Under the pieces are notes generated by a model. That model was not told the origin of the DNA, did no database searches, and saw nothing but the letters and a program-made list of their open reading frames with translations. The translations under genes were made by a program, and so were the position numbers. Shown piece after piece: positions 23,882 to 35,496 of a DNA stretch of 64,000 bases (positions are counted from its first letter, which is position 1; the number at the start of each line of letters is the position of its first letter). Source of the stretch: Arthrinium phaeospermum (lineage: Eukaryota; Ascomycota; Sordariomycetes; Amphisphaeriales; Apiosporaceae); the NCBI GenBank assembly GCA_006503535.1, contig QYRS01000009.1, positions 2,418,001-2,482,000 on the forward strand. The letters are read 5' to 3'.

Positions 23882-24297
23882 GATGAAGACTGGTAACAAC
23901 GTCACTTCAATCGCACCTCAAAACCTTGACGACGTTGGCATCGACTCTGGTCACGCCGTGGGGGAGACATCCATATGCTGTGAGTTGGTGGGCGACCCTC
24001 GCCCCATAAGAACCAGAACTAGCATGCATGAGGAACGGCCCGACAGTGACGGCCTTCAGACTAGCCTACTTTCGTTGGATCGAACCACCTTATTGAGCTC
24101 GACGGCATTGGTGTTCCCGATGATACGAGGTATTTCATCAGAATAACTCCTCCATGTTAACGCGCTGCCCAACAGCCGGTCGGCTCGAAAGGAATAAAGC
24201 TTAGCTTCGTCGAGCGAGACGAAGGCTTGGCCCCGGCTTCTGCGAGCCAGATTCCACAAGTCCGCCATGGAGACCTCATCGCTTCTAAAACGCCTCG
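23882..24297. other. intergenic region with a minor open frame
   Basis: A minus-strand frame at 24056-24268 (MADLWNLARR start) lies just downstream of the broken gene and in a different frame. It may be that gene's detached 3' part or noise. Confidence 0.3.
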
Positions 24298-25095
24298 CTA
24301 CCTAGAAGTTATTGACGAGTTGCTGGACCCGTACTTGTAGCCTCGGTACTCTGGCTGTTCCGAGGATGGTGACTGGCAATCCGGATCTACGGCCCAGACC
24401 CACATATCGTCGGCGAATCCTGTTGACTCCAGGACTGACCGTACGGTGCCTCGGTCGTTTACCAAGAAAACATTCGTGAGGAATCCCTGGTCCAAGCCCC
24501 CGTGCCCATCGACTCCGGAATGGTCATCGCGCCGGGATACGAAGTCCTCACGTAATGTCTGGAATTTCGTCTCCAAGTCATGCTCCTGCGCCTCCTGATA
24601 GCTGAGACCTGACGACTTGTCATCTTCAGGCCACGGGAGTAGGCAGACAGACCAGAGGGCGTCAAGTTTTCATCCTCGCTCGGGCTCGTGGATGCGGTAA
24701 AGGGGGCCGCAGACGGCGTCGAGCCGGCTGTTGGTCTCGTCCCAAGACCCGCTCGATGCCGAGGCCAACGCTTCTGCCACAACGGCCCTGGCCCAGAGTT
24801 CGTCGTCACTGGTGTCCAGCCAGTAAGGGGCCCGCAGAAGGTCGAGCTCGGGCGCCGTCAGCTGGCCGGGCGACTGGGCTGGCCGCTGAAGCAGGTCTGC
24901 CCGGGAGAGCGAGGTGCTCTTCCGGACATTAGCATCTAGCTCATCCTCCTCTGGGAAATCCAGGGCGCAGAGTGCATCTCGTGCTGATAGCTCGGACTGC
25001 GAACGGGATTCGATGTCAATGATCAGTTGAGTGATGTGGTCGGCACTGTCAATCTTGCGAAGCACCCGCATAAAACCGGTGACATATTGTTCCAT
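24298..25095 (-). pseudogene. broken hypothetical gene with an in-frame TGA
   Basis: Starting from the ATG at 25095 the frame runs to a TGA at 24670-24672 (after YRIHEPERG). It then continues in the same frame through KLDALWSVCLLPWP to a stop at 24298. Both halves are compositionally alike, with acidic, Leu/Ser-rich text, so they look like one reading frame of about 265 codons interrupted by a single stop. A C-to-T change at a CGA codon would create it. A sequencing error or a real stop with a second start are alternatives. The domain was not recognised. It lies upstream of, and in the same direction as, the LysM gene. Confidence 0.4.
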
Positions 25096-26280
25096 AATGC
25101 GGTCAAGCTTGTATCAATTGCAATGGGGGTGCTACACTTGGAGGCCAGTCATCGATCGCATGGGTTATGCGTACTTCAAGTTTTACCTACAAGTCAATTT
25201 GAGAAATATGACATAGTGTTGATGCGACTGGGAGTCGTCTCGGGAGGCACCTGTGAACGTGTCACATCAATGCTGAGTCCTCATAACGAGATTCCATGAT
25301 TTGTTGTTGGTGGCTGTTTCACAAGATGGTGCTAATTAGTGCAAACTAGGCTGGTCCTTTTAGCGTTCCCAGCTCTGTGAGTAGAGTACCTGGAGCTAAA
25401 GATCGCTCGCTCATTGCTTACATTGTTAGGGTGTTTCTTCATCAACCCCCAATACAGCTTGCTACTGCTTTTCTCACAATGCATCCGCTGGATAAAGTAT
25501 TCAAATGTTTGTTCAATTCGAAACGACCCGCCAGGAGAGAAATCTCCGGTTCCCACGTAAAGTAGTGCTGGCGGGCCGCATCCCGTGGAGACGACCGAGA
25601 GGAACCCGGTGCAACCAGAGCTGCAACCCTGGACGATCGAAGCATCTCGATTGAAGACATTTTGCTTGGCGATGACGTTAGTAGTGCCAGGCACCGCTTG
25701 GCTGGGGTTGCATGCTGGACACAGCGTTCCGCACAGCGCATCCAACGCATTCAACCGCCGCCCAAAAGTGCTGCCAGAACTGCCTTCGCTTCGCGAAAAA
25801 GGTGGGGACCAGCAGATTAGCTTTTACAGGGCTACCCGCACCCCCGCTCGGGCCAATGACGCCAGGATGTCGGGCCCCAGCTGGGTTGCTGGGGTTGGGA
25901 TTTGTTAATCGATGATCAAATTCGCTGCCAACATTACAAGTTTTCGGCGCGGGATCGAATGCTGTGTCGCAGTGTATTCCCCTGCCTGCGCTTGGCTTAC
26001 CCAACGCGGGCGGCCGGCACACCGGCAATTCTGCACCCAGCAAACAAACAGCCCTGCTAGCATACATCATACGTCTCCGTATATGCATGCAGCCGGCTGA
26101 CTGGCTGGGCTGGGGGGCTTCTGCTTCTCTAGGTATATGCAGCTAGGTGATATGGTTCCAGGGAGTCATGTCAATACATAAACAAATAGCTTCGCCCTCG
26201 ACGGTGTCTTAGTTTCCAGTCTTCTCCTCACCTGCAACTCTCTCGCTCTCACTGTCGCTTCCTCACCGTGTGTAAAAGCC
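25096..26280. other. intergenic region
   Basis: About 1.2 kb upstream of the phosphatase gene. A Cys-containing minus frame (25332-25754) lacks an ATG and any domain. No gene is called. Confidence 0.45.
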
Positions 26281-27729
26281 ATGTCTTCCAGCCAGTCGTA
26301 CAGCCTTGGGCGCATGCTCAAGGCCCTGCCGCTCGCTTCTTCCCTCGCGTCCGCCGCGACGCTGAACTCCAACTACAAGTTCAACCCCCTCGAGCACCTC
26401 GGCGGCGTCGCCCCCTATTTCGAGTCCCAGGACCCCTCGGCCTCGCCCGACGTGCCGCAGGGCTGCCAGGCCTCGCGCGCCGCCTACCTGGTCCGCCACG
26501 CCGCCATCGCGGCCAACGACTTCGACTATGAGACCTACCTGGAGCCCTTCGTCTCCAAGCTGGAGAACAAGACCAACATCGACTGGTCCAAGACCCCGAC
26601 CCTCAACTTCCTGGCCGACTGGACCGCCCCCGTCAGCGAGGAGGAGGAGGAGCTGCTGACCCGCGTCGGACGGCTCGAGGCGACCCGCCTGGGCGTCGAC
26701 ATGTTCTTCCGCTACTCCCACCTGAAGCTGCCGTCCAAGGTGTACACGTCCTCGGCCGAGCGCACCTACAAGTCGGCCCAGTCGCTCGTGCGCGGCTTCG
26801 AGTTCGACGACAACACGATGAACGTGGTCAGCATCTACGAGGGCAAGGAGTCGGGCGCCGACAGCCTGACGCCCTACAAGGCGTGCCCGGCCTACTCGTC
26901 GTCGGCCGGCAGCGACGAGTCGTCGGTGTACAAGAAGAAGTACACGGCGCCCATCATGGCGCGCCTCAACGACCTGGCGCCCGACTTCAACTTCACCATG
27001 AACGACATCTACGGCATGATGGAGATGTGCGGCTACGAGTCCGTCATCCGCGGCAAGTCGCCCTTCTGCGACCTCGACCTCTTCTCGCCCGACGACTGGC
27101 TGGCCTGGGAGTACACCGAGGACGTCCGCTACCACTACAACGTCGGCTACGGCAACGAGGTGGCCGGCGCCGTCGGCCTGCCCTGGCTCAACGCGACGGC
27201 CAGCCAGCTGCTCAGCGAGGCCCCCGAGGCCGAGGATCTCTACATCAGCTTCACGCACCGCGAGCTCCCTCCCATGGTCCTGGTCGCCATGGGCCTGTTC
27301 AACAACTCGGCCTACGGCGGCAGCCCCGACACCGTCAACGACACCATGCCGCTGGACCGCATCAACTACCGGCGCGCCTGGCGGGCCTCGTCCATCCTGC
27401 CCTTCATGAGCAACCTGGCCATCGAGCGCCTCAACTGCACCGGCAGCTACGGCTACGACGACGGCGACTACTACCGCGTCCTGGTCAACAGCGCGCCGCA
27501 GCCGCTCGATGCCTGCGCCGACGGCCCGGGGACCGCCTGCTCCCGCGCCGGGTTCGAGGCCTACCTGCAGGAGCGCGTCGACATGTTCAGCGGGCCCAAG
27601 GGGTTCTCCGAGATGTGCGGGGTGCAGTACAAGAACTCGACTGACAGCCTTTCCATCTACAATGCCGACTCCGGCGTTGGGAACGGCACTGTGGTGGGGA
27701 AGCGTCATGAGAAGAGCTACCGCTTCTAA
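26281..27729 (+). CDS. histidine acid phosphatase / phytase-like, atypical motif
   Basis: A single exon of 482 residues, strongly GC-biased. A hydrophobic N-terminus (MLKALPLASSLASAA from residue 12) could be a signal peptide, so the mature enzyme is probably secreted. Several NxT/S sequons support this. The catalytic loop is LVRHAAIAAND (R72, H73) instead of the canonical RHGxRxP. The distal motif is FTHRELPP (H326, E328) where phytases have HD or HAE. The body contains the expected SSAERTYKSAQS segment after the first motif. Fungal relatives with RHAAI loops exist as annotated histidine acid phosphatases. Expected reaction: hydrolysis of phosphomonoesters at acid pH. Whether this variant is fully active cannot be told. 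Confidence 0.85.
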   Translation: MSSSQSYSLGRMLKALPLASSLASAATLNSNYKFNPLEHLGGVAPYFESQDPSASPDVPQGCQASRAAYLVRHAAIAANDFDYETYLEPFVSKLENKTNIDWSKTPTLNFLADWTAPVSEEEEELLTRVGRLEATRLGVDMFFRYSHLKLPSKVYTSSAERTYKSAQSLVRGFEFDDNTMNVVSIYEGKESGADSLTPYKACPAYSSSAGSDESSVYKKKYTAPIMARLNDLAPDFNFTMNDIYGMMEMCGYESVIRGKSPFCDLDLFSPDDWLAWEYTEDVRYHYNVGYGNEVAGAVGLPWLNATASQLLSEAPEAEDLYISFTHRELPPMVLVAMGLFNNSAYGGSPDTVNDTMPLDRINYRRAWRASSILPFMSNLAIERLNCTGSYGYDDGDYYRVLVNSAPQPLDACADGPGTACSRAGFEAYLQERVDMFSGPKGFSEMCGVQYKNSTDSLSIYNADSGVGNGTVVGKRHEKSYRF

Positions 27730-28284
27730 AGGAAGAGGAAGCCATCGCTTAATTTTTAATGCCTTCTAATTATTTTATGTACTTAATCTGAAATGAAGTT
27801 ATGACCTTGTTCAATGATCAATCTGTCCCTTGCTGTGGAAATATGTTGGTGCCTATGTTTGATGTGATGCTAGACCTATCTTAATATCTTCTTTGAGCAA
27901 AGAACTCGTATCAGTCTGATCAGTACTTTATGATGTATCGAAATCTCACTCTAAAATATGCTCAAGTACATACGTGTTCGTCTTTGTCCTCTTATCCTGT
28001 CTTACACCAGGTCTGGGAGTGAGTTGCTCACCGTTTGAGGGCGGCTTCTTTATGGATTCACAAGATGAAGTCCACGTATATGTTGATGGTAGGAGAATAT
28101 GTACATCAATCAAACTGGGAGTGCCTTTTCGAATGGTCTTCATAATATCTACATTGCGAATGGGAAAGGCAAATGATACGATTGAATCCTCTATCCTCCA
28201 ACACGGATATCACAACACCCAATCGCCGAAAGGGACTCATCATACCTTGCTCCCTGGCAGCCCTCCCAAACCCCGCGGGAAACC
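27730..28284. other. intergenic region
   Basis: The 3' flank of the phosphatase and 5' flank of the next hypothetical gene; AT-richer, no gene seen. Confidence 0.5.
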
Positions 28285-29495
28285 ATGGTTTCTTCCCCAG
28301 ACGACGAAGACACCGCCTCCTCTTCATCCTTACATGTCCTGCTCGTCAGCAACCTGCCCCTAGGCCGCCTCCAGACCTCCCCCTCCGTCAAGTCGACGGA
28401 GCGCCTCAGCCCCAACATGGCCCTCTTCCGCCTCGCCCCGGGCACTACGACCCTCGTCTCCGCCGACAGCGCACATAGCGATATCGCGTTCCAAGTCGTC
28501 CAGGGCAACATGCTCCAGCTCCCCGAGTTCCTGATCTGGTACCCCTTGCCGGCATCGGCGGCGGGGCGCCGCAGTTGCTCAATAAGAGCCCGGCGGGTCG
28601 GGAGTTGCTGGTTTACTCCAAGGTGATGGAGAAGGAGGGGGCTAGGCGGGGGAGAAGGGGCGGCGATGGCAATGGTGAGCACAGTAGCAGCAGAAGCAGC
28701 AGCAGCAAACTCGCCGCGGGAGAGAGCATCGCGATCGGGACTGCTGATACTGGGACTACCGCCGCCGCTGAGATTGTGGTGCCAGTCCATAGCGCCGAGA
28801 AGCGGCGTTGGAGATTGGGATACTACGTCGTCGCGCCCCAGTACCCCCGCGAGACCATCGCGAAGCTTTTGGGTGGTAGTCGAAGGCAGATGTCACCCTT
28901 GTGGTTTTCCTCCCCTGATGCTGATCCGTCTTCGGGAGAGCCAGAGAAACCGAGTGGGGAGAGCGTCAGGGAGGATGTGGAGATGGAAGAGGCCGACGAT
29001 GATGGCGAGGACGAAGAGGAGGAGAACGACGACGATGACGACGATGGCTACGAGGGGAGTAGTAATAGTACTCGCATATCTCCACCAGCGAGGAGGAAGT
29101 CGGTAAGGGAGGCGCGGGTCAGGAGGCGAAGGCGACGTTGTAGACAGCTTGCCGAGGGCGATACATGCGCGGCCCCCAGGCGACGTGGGGCTGGCAGAAG
29201 AGCTGTTGCGGCGAAGGGGACCAAGGAGTCGAGGGATAACGAGATTCAAGACGAAGATGGATCCGAGCCCGAGCCTGAGGATACAGACGACGACGAACAA
29301 GATAAGGGGCAAGGAGATGCAAAACCCAAAGCCGGGGGTGTACGAAGCGTATGCAATAACTCTCGGCCTGGCCCAGACCCCGGGCTGATGTCCCTATCGA
29401 CGGAGCTACCTTGGGTAGCCGTGGCTGCGGCCGGCGGTATTAGACTTAAGGGTCGAGTGGACATATTGCCCCTCGGTCGCCCACGCCCTGGTTAA
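28285..29495 (+). CDS. hypothetical low-complexity protein, frame break near 28540-28575
   Basis: The first frame (28285-28626) encodes MVSSPDDEDTASSSSLHVLL... up to GNMLQLPEFLIWYP. The neighbouring frame then carries a sensible continuation (LAGIGGGAPQLLNKSPAGRELLVYSK) that stays open to 29495. This second part contains YYVVAPQYPRETIAKLLGG, a long Asp/Glu run and Arg-rich basic stretches. That is a nuclear-protein style, with no known domain. Joining needs a shift or an intron of length 2 mod 3. A poor GT..AG pair at 28539-28588 fits the frame but lacks good splice signals, so a frameshift (mutation or sequencing error) is as likely. Gene reality is moderate. A divergent reading on the other strand is not supported. 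Confidence 0.4.
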
Positions 29496-29808
29496 GGACG
29501 TAATATCACAAGGTGTATTGATGAGGGCTATTGCCTGCAAACTTCTGTGACGCTTCGAGATGCCTGTGTAGATATTGCCCGCCGCCGGCTTCATTTTAGG
29601 AACCGGGCGAAACAAGACAGAATCTGCATGGGCATGACTGCCCTTCCTGTTCAAAACAACCACCGACTCCCCAATTCCAACCAAAACCAGTAGTCCCATT
29701 TTCCTGGTCCTTCCCCATAAACGAAACGCTGCCGCCAAGAACTCCCCAATCCGCGCCCCCTTTTACTCTTACCACGTTCCTGAGAAGAACCGCCCTCACA
29801 AATCACCA

Positions 29809-30974
29809 TCAGCGGTCGTCAAGATGGTACTGCCTCCGCACCACCCGCTCCGTCGTCGTATACGGATCATCGGACGAGCTCCTCCGCAGCGTCGTGACCT
29901 GATGCTCGACGTACCGTGGTTCGCGGCAGACACTACCCCGCCGACCCTCCCGAAACCCCTCGACATCGCCCTCATCCTCGTCGCCGCGCCGCCTCGCCGT
30001 CGTCGTGGCGTAGTAATAGCGGTCGCCGCCATCGTAGTAGTACCGCGACGACGACGAAGACGACCTCCGATGATCACCACCCCTACCCCCATCATCCAAG
30101 TAGCGCTGTGGCGCCTCTTGCCTCGCGCCGCTCACTGGTCGGAACCCCCGCTCGGCACTGACGGTTCCCACAACGGTGTACCGGGCATCCTCCGCAGCAA
30201 ACCCCCTCGACGGCGCCCGCCGAATCGGCTCTTCGCCGTACACCACGCGCTCCACCACCGAGCCCGGGCGACCTCTCCTGTACACCTCGGGTCCTCCCTC
30301 AACATCGTCGTCTTCGACGCTGTACCGCCTCCGTTGCGAAGTAGAGCGTCGCCGCCGTGGCCGGCGGCAGTGCTCGTCTTCCTCATCCGCCGCGACCCTA
30401 GACGTGCCTCTTCTTCTGCGGTGGTCGGGCCGCCTGGCCTCTTCCCACTCCTCCTTCTCGCCGTAGGGGAAGCCGCGGGGCCAGAAGCGGTTGGCCACGT
30501 AAGTCGCGGCCGCGACGGAGCCCAGGAACATCAGGGAGGTCTTGAGCGTACTTTTGCCGGTTTCCTTGGCTTTTTCCTTGAGGTCGGCCTTGGTGGCGGT
30601 GGTGCTGGTGGCGTCTTCTTCCTGGCCCATCTTCTCCTTGACCTGGTCTTTGAGGAAGGATACCGACGGCCTCCGCCTATTCGCCGCTCTGTCTTTCTCT
30701 TGCTGGCGCTGCGGTGTGGGGGACCGACTCGGCGCGAAGGACTCCTCACGCCGTCTGGATGAGTAGTGCTGCTGCGGCTGTGGGCCCCGGTGGTTTCGCA
30801 ACGGGTCGTCTGGCGACACGGAGGTGGACCATCTGACGTTGTTTTGATGTGTGGTGGTGGTGTTGGGGTAAGGGGCCGGGAGCGGGACCCCGAGCGCGCG
30901 TAGGGGCTGGGGGAGCGGGAGTCGGCTAGTGAGGAGGAGAGCGAGGGGGTCCTGGATGGACGGCCTCGTTGCAT
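29809..30974 (-). CDS. hypothetical basic protein with one hydrophobic segment
   Basis: The main exon runs down to the stop at 29809. It encodes a Ser/Arg-rich start, a conserved-looking core KEKAKETGKSTLKTSLMFLG then SVAAATYVANRFWPRGFPYG, and a long Arg/Asp/Tyr-rich tail ending VVRRQYHLDDR. The core holds one possible TM helix. The first exon probably begins at the ATG 30974 (MQRGRPSRTPSLSSSLADSR). It could join at a weak GTCCCG donor near 30900 to the acceptor ending in GTCAG near 30835, giving ...YARSG|WSTSVSPDD. The start is therefore uncertain. No known family; it resembles lineage-specific Sordariomycete proteins. Confidence 0.6.
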
Positions 30975-32582
30975 CTTTCTTTTTAGATTTGGAAACTAGG
31001 GAGTAATGCGCACCAATTCCTGAAAGCAGTTTGGCTGCGACAGAGTGTGTACGCCAAGTGATAGGGCACCCCTTTCGAAAGACAGTCGGTCACCTAGGCA
31101 GCCCTCACTTGTAATCGTGCTCCAGGTCACTTGGCTTCAATGTTCTGTTCTGGTTTTGAATAATGCAATAGAATGTCAAAAAGCTACCGTGTATCGAAAG
31201 TATCGTTGAGTGTAATATTGGGAGGCAATTTGAGTCAGACTGGAGAGTGGACGACAAGAAGCAGAGACGGAAACTCCGGAACAGGCCATCTATGGGAATT
31301 GGCGACAGGCGGTATCGGAAATTTAACAGTCCATTGACCAGTAATGGGCAATGAGCCCCTGCTGGGGGGGTGGAAACAAGGCGACAATCTAAAGACGGGA
31401 CGTGGCATTCAGGCGAACACCTCGGGTCGTACTCGCGTCTGACCCAAAACCATATGCAACTTCCCGTCTGGCATCAGAAGGAAATGGATCATGGGGAAAA
31501 AGAAACCCATGATATGCCAACGGAGATGCCAAGCATTTTATTGTCGAGCTTGGGAATTGTCCGGCAGGACAACCAACGCAGAACGGTTGACGGGAAAGGG
31601 AGCTTGGCAGGGGCTTGTTTCGACTTCAGCCATCCCCCGAGGAGGGTGCCGATCCCTACTCTGCCAGCTCCGTATTGGCTGTTGGGCTGCTGGGCAATCT
31701 CCGATCCGATCTGATCTGATCTATGGCCCATCCTATCTTCGCATCGCAAACCTATCGATGCGCAAATTTGTCCAGTCCAAGTCGGCGACAGTGTTCTTCA
31801 TCTATCTGGACCCTGCACATACAGGACAATCAATGATCACTAATCGCGCGCATGTTCCGGCAACGTAGCACCCATTGCCGGGTGATGGCAGTTCTGGGAA
31901 AGAGAGGTACAGGAAATGATCTGCTAAAGCCGACGAGGACTTAGCAACTTGAGATACACGACATCTTACAACACACCGAAGTCGAACAAAAAAAGATGGG
32001 CTGTTGGCCTTTTCTGCTTCGTTTGAATGATGGTGGCCGTTAGCGCCGGTGCGTCAGTGGCGCCGCGAATCCTCGCCCGGCTAATGCTGGCGCGAAGCTG
32101 GACTGGTCTCACCAATGAGATCATACGCGAGTGCTCAGCTTACGGTCTTGTACTTGATGAATTCTTCCTCGTGGTCACTAATTAAGATCGCCTTTTACTT
32201 GCATATTTTGGGGTCGAACGACGTGGGTTTTAGAGTCGCACCGTTGTCTCACCATGAATTGGCATGGAAGTCGAGCGCCCTGGTTGTATGTGACAGGTAA
32301 CCGACTATGGGCACTCGAGCAGAACAACATTCGCTCGTCTTGATTGTGCGTAACCTGAAAAAAGTTGATGCCGCACAGCAGCGATGGCGTATCTTCACAA
32401 CCAGCCCTTGAAGCTCGCTTGAGCTAAGTACCTGTAGGTGTATTCACACGGTAGGCTAGGTGATTAGCTAACCGAGTAGCCTGCTTGTGTCTACCATACA
32501 GCGTTGATCCGGTAGTTGAGCGTTAGAAGGCATCGTTCTGGCATGCAAGCTAGTATATCTACGCTAGTATATCTACCTTCTC
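30975..32582. other. intergenic region, no gene seen
   Basis: 1.6 kb with only short, uncoordinated open frames on both strands; mixed composition. It marks the passage to the accessory-type right half. Confidence 0.5.
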
Positions 32583-33477
32583 TCAGGAGATGGGGTTGAC
32601 CCAGTGTCGTTGCATTTGTCTGCCATCGGCTTCATACACCGGAGGGACATAAGGTTTCGCTTCCGCTTCGCTGACTGCATTACCTCCAACTTCGGCTCCA
32701 TAGGCCCTCTGGCTGCCATCGCCCACACCACCAACGATGCCTACGACCGGGTGCGAGCCCTTCGTTTTCTTCTTCCTCCAAACTCGGAACGCCCACCACA
32801 TGCCCGCCAGGAAAACCAGCAACGCAGCCACGACCCCAAAGATGATACCGATCCAAGTTCCCGTGGAAAGCGGCTTCTCGCCCGCATTCGGTTCCGCTGT
32901 CGCCGTCTGCCACACAGTCGCCGTCGGTGCCGCTGGACTGGCCGAGGACGTCGCAGGCATGCTTGCAGAGTTGCTCTTCGACGCCTCCTTGTCGGTGATG
33001 TTGAAGTAGTGCGTGGTAGCATCATCCTCCCCGTTGGTCACTTCTAAGTAGTACACGTCGTGAAACTTTGGATCGAGATCGCTATACGACACTGTCCATG
33101 TATACTCGGAGCCTTGATGGGACCCTGGATGCTTCGTCAGCCGAACAGATCCGTGGTCGTTTCAAAAGGCGATGTCAAGATGGTGGCATCATGGAACTAT
33201 TATTTCGAAACTCACTTTCGAGGACGGCATAAAAGTTGCTGTAGTTGACACCGGGATAGCTGTCTTGCCACAGTCGTATCTCCACAGGGAGTCCTTCGCC
33301 GCTGTTCATCTGCCAAGCCAGACTGGCTGTCGTACCGACAACAACCCTCAGATTGTTTGAGTAGTCCTTGTTGGGGCCCGCGTGCCATGGTGTCAGAAAA
33401 TCGCCGGCTTGTGCTACGGCAGCAAAGAGGGCCATAACCGTACTCTTCCAGCATATCACGGACCGTTCAAGGCCCAT
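32583..33477 (-). CDS. secreted-leader, single-TM fungal surface protein
   Basis: Two exons: complement(join(32583..33124,33216..33477)), 267 residues. The N-terminal leader (MGLERSVICWKSTVMALFAAVAQA) is followed by a small beta-type ectodomain. The ectodomain begins GDFLTPWHAGPNKDYSNNL and ends in LDPKFHDVYYLEVTN. A Ser/Ala/Thr-rich stalk leads to one TM helix (IGIIFGVVAALLVFLAGMWWAF), a basic stop-transfer RVWRKKKTKG and a cytosolic tail. This is the plan of many fungal wall-sensor-like proteins of unknown function. The 91-nt intron has a GTGAGT donor and keeps the frame. Confidence 0.8.
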
Positions 33478-33717
33478 GACTGTAGGATATTTCGCAGTGT
33501 AAGGACCGCCTAATTAGCCGGCAATGGTTCGACTAGAAAATTGGGGAAAGACGAGAGGGCCAGGGCAAGGAAGAAAACAACGGAATTTGTAGGCCGGCCG
33601 ATCTTTGCCAGGTACGAGATGGGGGTGGCTTAGGCAGTTTTGTCTGAGATGGGGATTCACGAGCCTTGCATATACGATGACGCTTATCTGACATTGATAC
33701 ATTTTTGTGCTTCCACT

Positions 33718-34608
33718 TCATAACCTTTCCTGGGGCCACATCAAGCCATAAGGCGAACCCGCTGTCTGTCGGAGCCTTTTCAGCCCTATGTGAGACCCCA
33801 TCGTGCAGATTTCAGGCACCGCGTTAGACACGATTTGGACAGCCTTCTTTGAATCTGCAATCAGTCCACTGCTCCCATCCCACGCCGTTTCAAGTTTATC
33901 AAAGTCCGCATGTTTTCCTGGGGGTAGCTCCTCAGCCACGACAGATCCGAGATGAATACAAAATGGACTTTGAGGGACTCCTTCTTATCGGAACGATGAA
34001 TCTGATCGTCGTCCAGTATTTTGTAGTCGAAGCGGGCATACTGGGTCTTGATAGAAAACGAGGAATGCATATTTGTCAGGTTTCTTTTTGATCGCAGCCC
34101 CTCGATTTCATGCATCTTGAAACCCTGAATCTGGATATCCAACAGGGACGTATGATTATCTCATTCCGGCGTTCCCGGGTCGTCAATAACACTATCCCAA
34201 TCGTTTTCAGGATACATTGATGACTATTCGAGATAATTGTGGTCTCTTCGGTGTTCCCCAGATCTTCTCTCGCCTCTTTGGGGTAACAGGAAAGAGAACA
34301 CCGGACTAGCATTACCATATGCTCAAGTCCATAGAGCTAAGAAAGGCTGCGGATCGGTTGCCGAATCGAGTCTCTTTCCGTACAAATCCACGACATATAT
34401 CACATCGTTTCATCAAGTCCCGCTTGATGTCTTGGAACGCTTTCTCGGTATAACTCAACAAGCATAGGCCAGCCCGTTCTCGTTTGCTGACAAAGAGAGC
34501 AAATGTCCTTTCAACTTTTCGCAAGGATGCTGGCCCACGGGGCAGGATCGGTCTGGAGCCTCTCTTTGTTTGTTTCTCTTTCATATGCCCGAGGGAACAA
34601 AGACCCAT
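33718..34608 (-). pseudogene. possible degraded coding remnant
   Basis: Four overlapping minus-strand frames (34312-34608, 34076-34318, 33861-34142, 33718-33939) follow each other in order. Each carries protein-like text (for example YTEKAFQDIKRDLMKRC, NLTNMHSSFSIKTQYARFDY, AVQIVSNAVPEICTMGSHIG), but no splice pairs connect them well. A frame-shifted relic is the simplest reading, and chance frames are possible. No family recognised. Confidence 0.25.
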
Positions 34609-34795
34609 GGCCGGGTCACGCCTTCAGGGCGGCAAAGCAGAGGTCAACGGCCTGCCATTTCCGTCCCACGGGTTGAATGGCGACCATGTCTGCTGCAAAC
34701 CGATCATGTGCCAGCCCCTTTTTGTCTGCTCTCTCGGCCCTTGGTCAAGGTGTTACACACTTTGGATAACAACGAAGAAAAATATCAGCCTGGGG

Positions 34796-34801
34796 TATAA
34801 G
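34796..34801 (+). promoter_or_regulatory. TATA box of small secreted protein 1
   Basis: TATAAG lies within GCCTGGGGTATAAGAGTCC, a sequence exactly preserved before the paralogue at 40087. It sits 239 bp before the ATG, so a leader of about 200 nt is expected. Confidence 0.6.
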
Positions 34802-35034
34802 AGTCCGGTTCTCCCATCGAGCCTCTCTCCTGGAGTTTTATCATCCACCAACGCTTACTACAAGCAATCTCCTTGGGTTTATTTCCTTTTATATTATCTA
34901 CTTAATTTTTAATAACTAATTATCAACATTCCTTTCGTTTATTAACGAATATTACAGCGGCCATCGCTTAATCGACCAGACGTGAAACCACAAAAACAAT
35001 ATAGAAAACCCAACCCAAAGACTAAAAAAACAAG

Positions 35035-35496
35035 ATGCACACTACTACCATTATCAACCTCCTCACCGCCAGCCTGGCCGGCCTGGCTGCCGCGGCCCCC
35101 GCTCCCGCCCCTGTCCCTGCTCCCGCCCCTGTCCCTGCTCCCGCCCCTGCCCCCGGCCGCGGCGGCCCTCCCGACACGTCACGAAAGTCCAAAACCAGCT
35201 GTGTCGACGTGGAGCCCATGTTCCACGTACGGGACAACTACCAGGTCTACGGCTCCAACTACCACCCCGACATTGTCGGCAAGTGGGGCGAGCACCTGCA
35301 CAACCAGCTGAAGGGGTGCGGCGCCGTGTCGGACTGGCACTTCGAGTACGACCAGACGGACGCCTTCAACAAACATTGGGACTGGAAGTCCTGGTGGAGC
35401 CTGCCCATCGGCCAGCACGACTGCGTCCAGAAGGCCATCAACGCCGTCGGCGGCAACAATGTCGACTGCATAGTCGTAAAGGGCAACGGGCTCTAA
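35035..35496 (+). CDS. small secreted 4-Cys protein 1
   Basis: 153 residues, one exon. The signal peptide MHTTTIINLLTASLAGLAAA is followed by a Pro-Ala repeat (about 20-40), then a mature domain with four cysteines (in KTSCVD, LKGCGAV, QHDCVQK and NVDCIVV). The spacing matches its paralogue at 40239-40625. Conserved marks are GEHLxxQLKGCG, a Trp after GCG, and the C-terminal C...AVGG.NV.C. A size of 100-150 residues with a leader and even Cys number is effector- or wall-protein-like; no named family was recognised. Transcription is probably strong or stage-specific given the clear TATA box. Confidence 0.8.
   Translation: MHTTTIINLLTASLAGLAAAAPAPAPVPAPAPVPAPAPAPGRGGPPDTSRKSKTSCVDVEPMFHVRDNYQVYGSNYHPDIVGKWGEHLHNQLKGCGAVSDWHFEYDQTDAFNKHWDWKSWWSLPIGQHDCVQKAINAVGGNNVDCIVVKGNGL

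Noticed and set aside
25332..25754. Cys-containing minus frame (CGTLCPAC ...)
   Set aside because: No ATG start, no leader, no supported splicing and no known Cys pattern; it probably occurs by chance.
26263..27708. 481-codon minus-strand open frame
   Set aside because: Antisense shadow of the histidine acid phosphatase, caused by strong GC3 bias.
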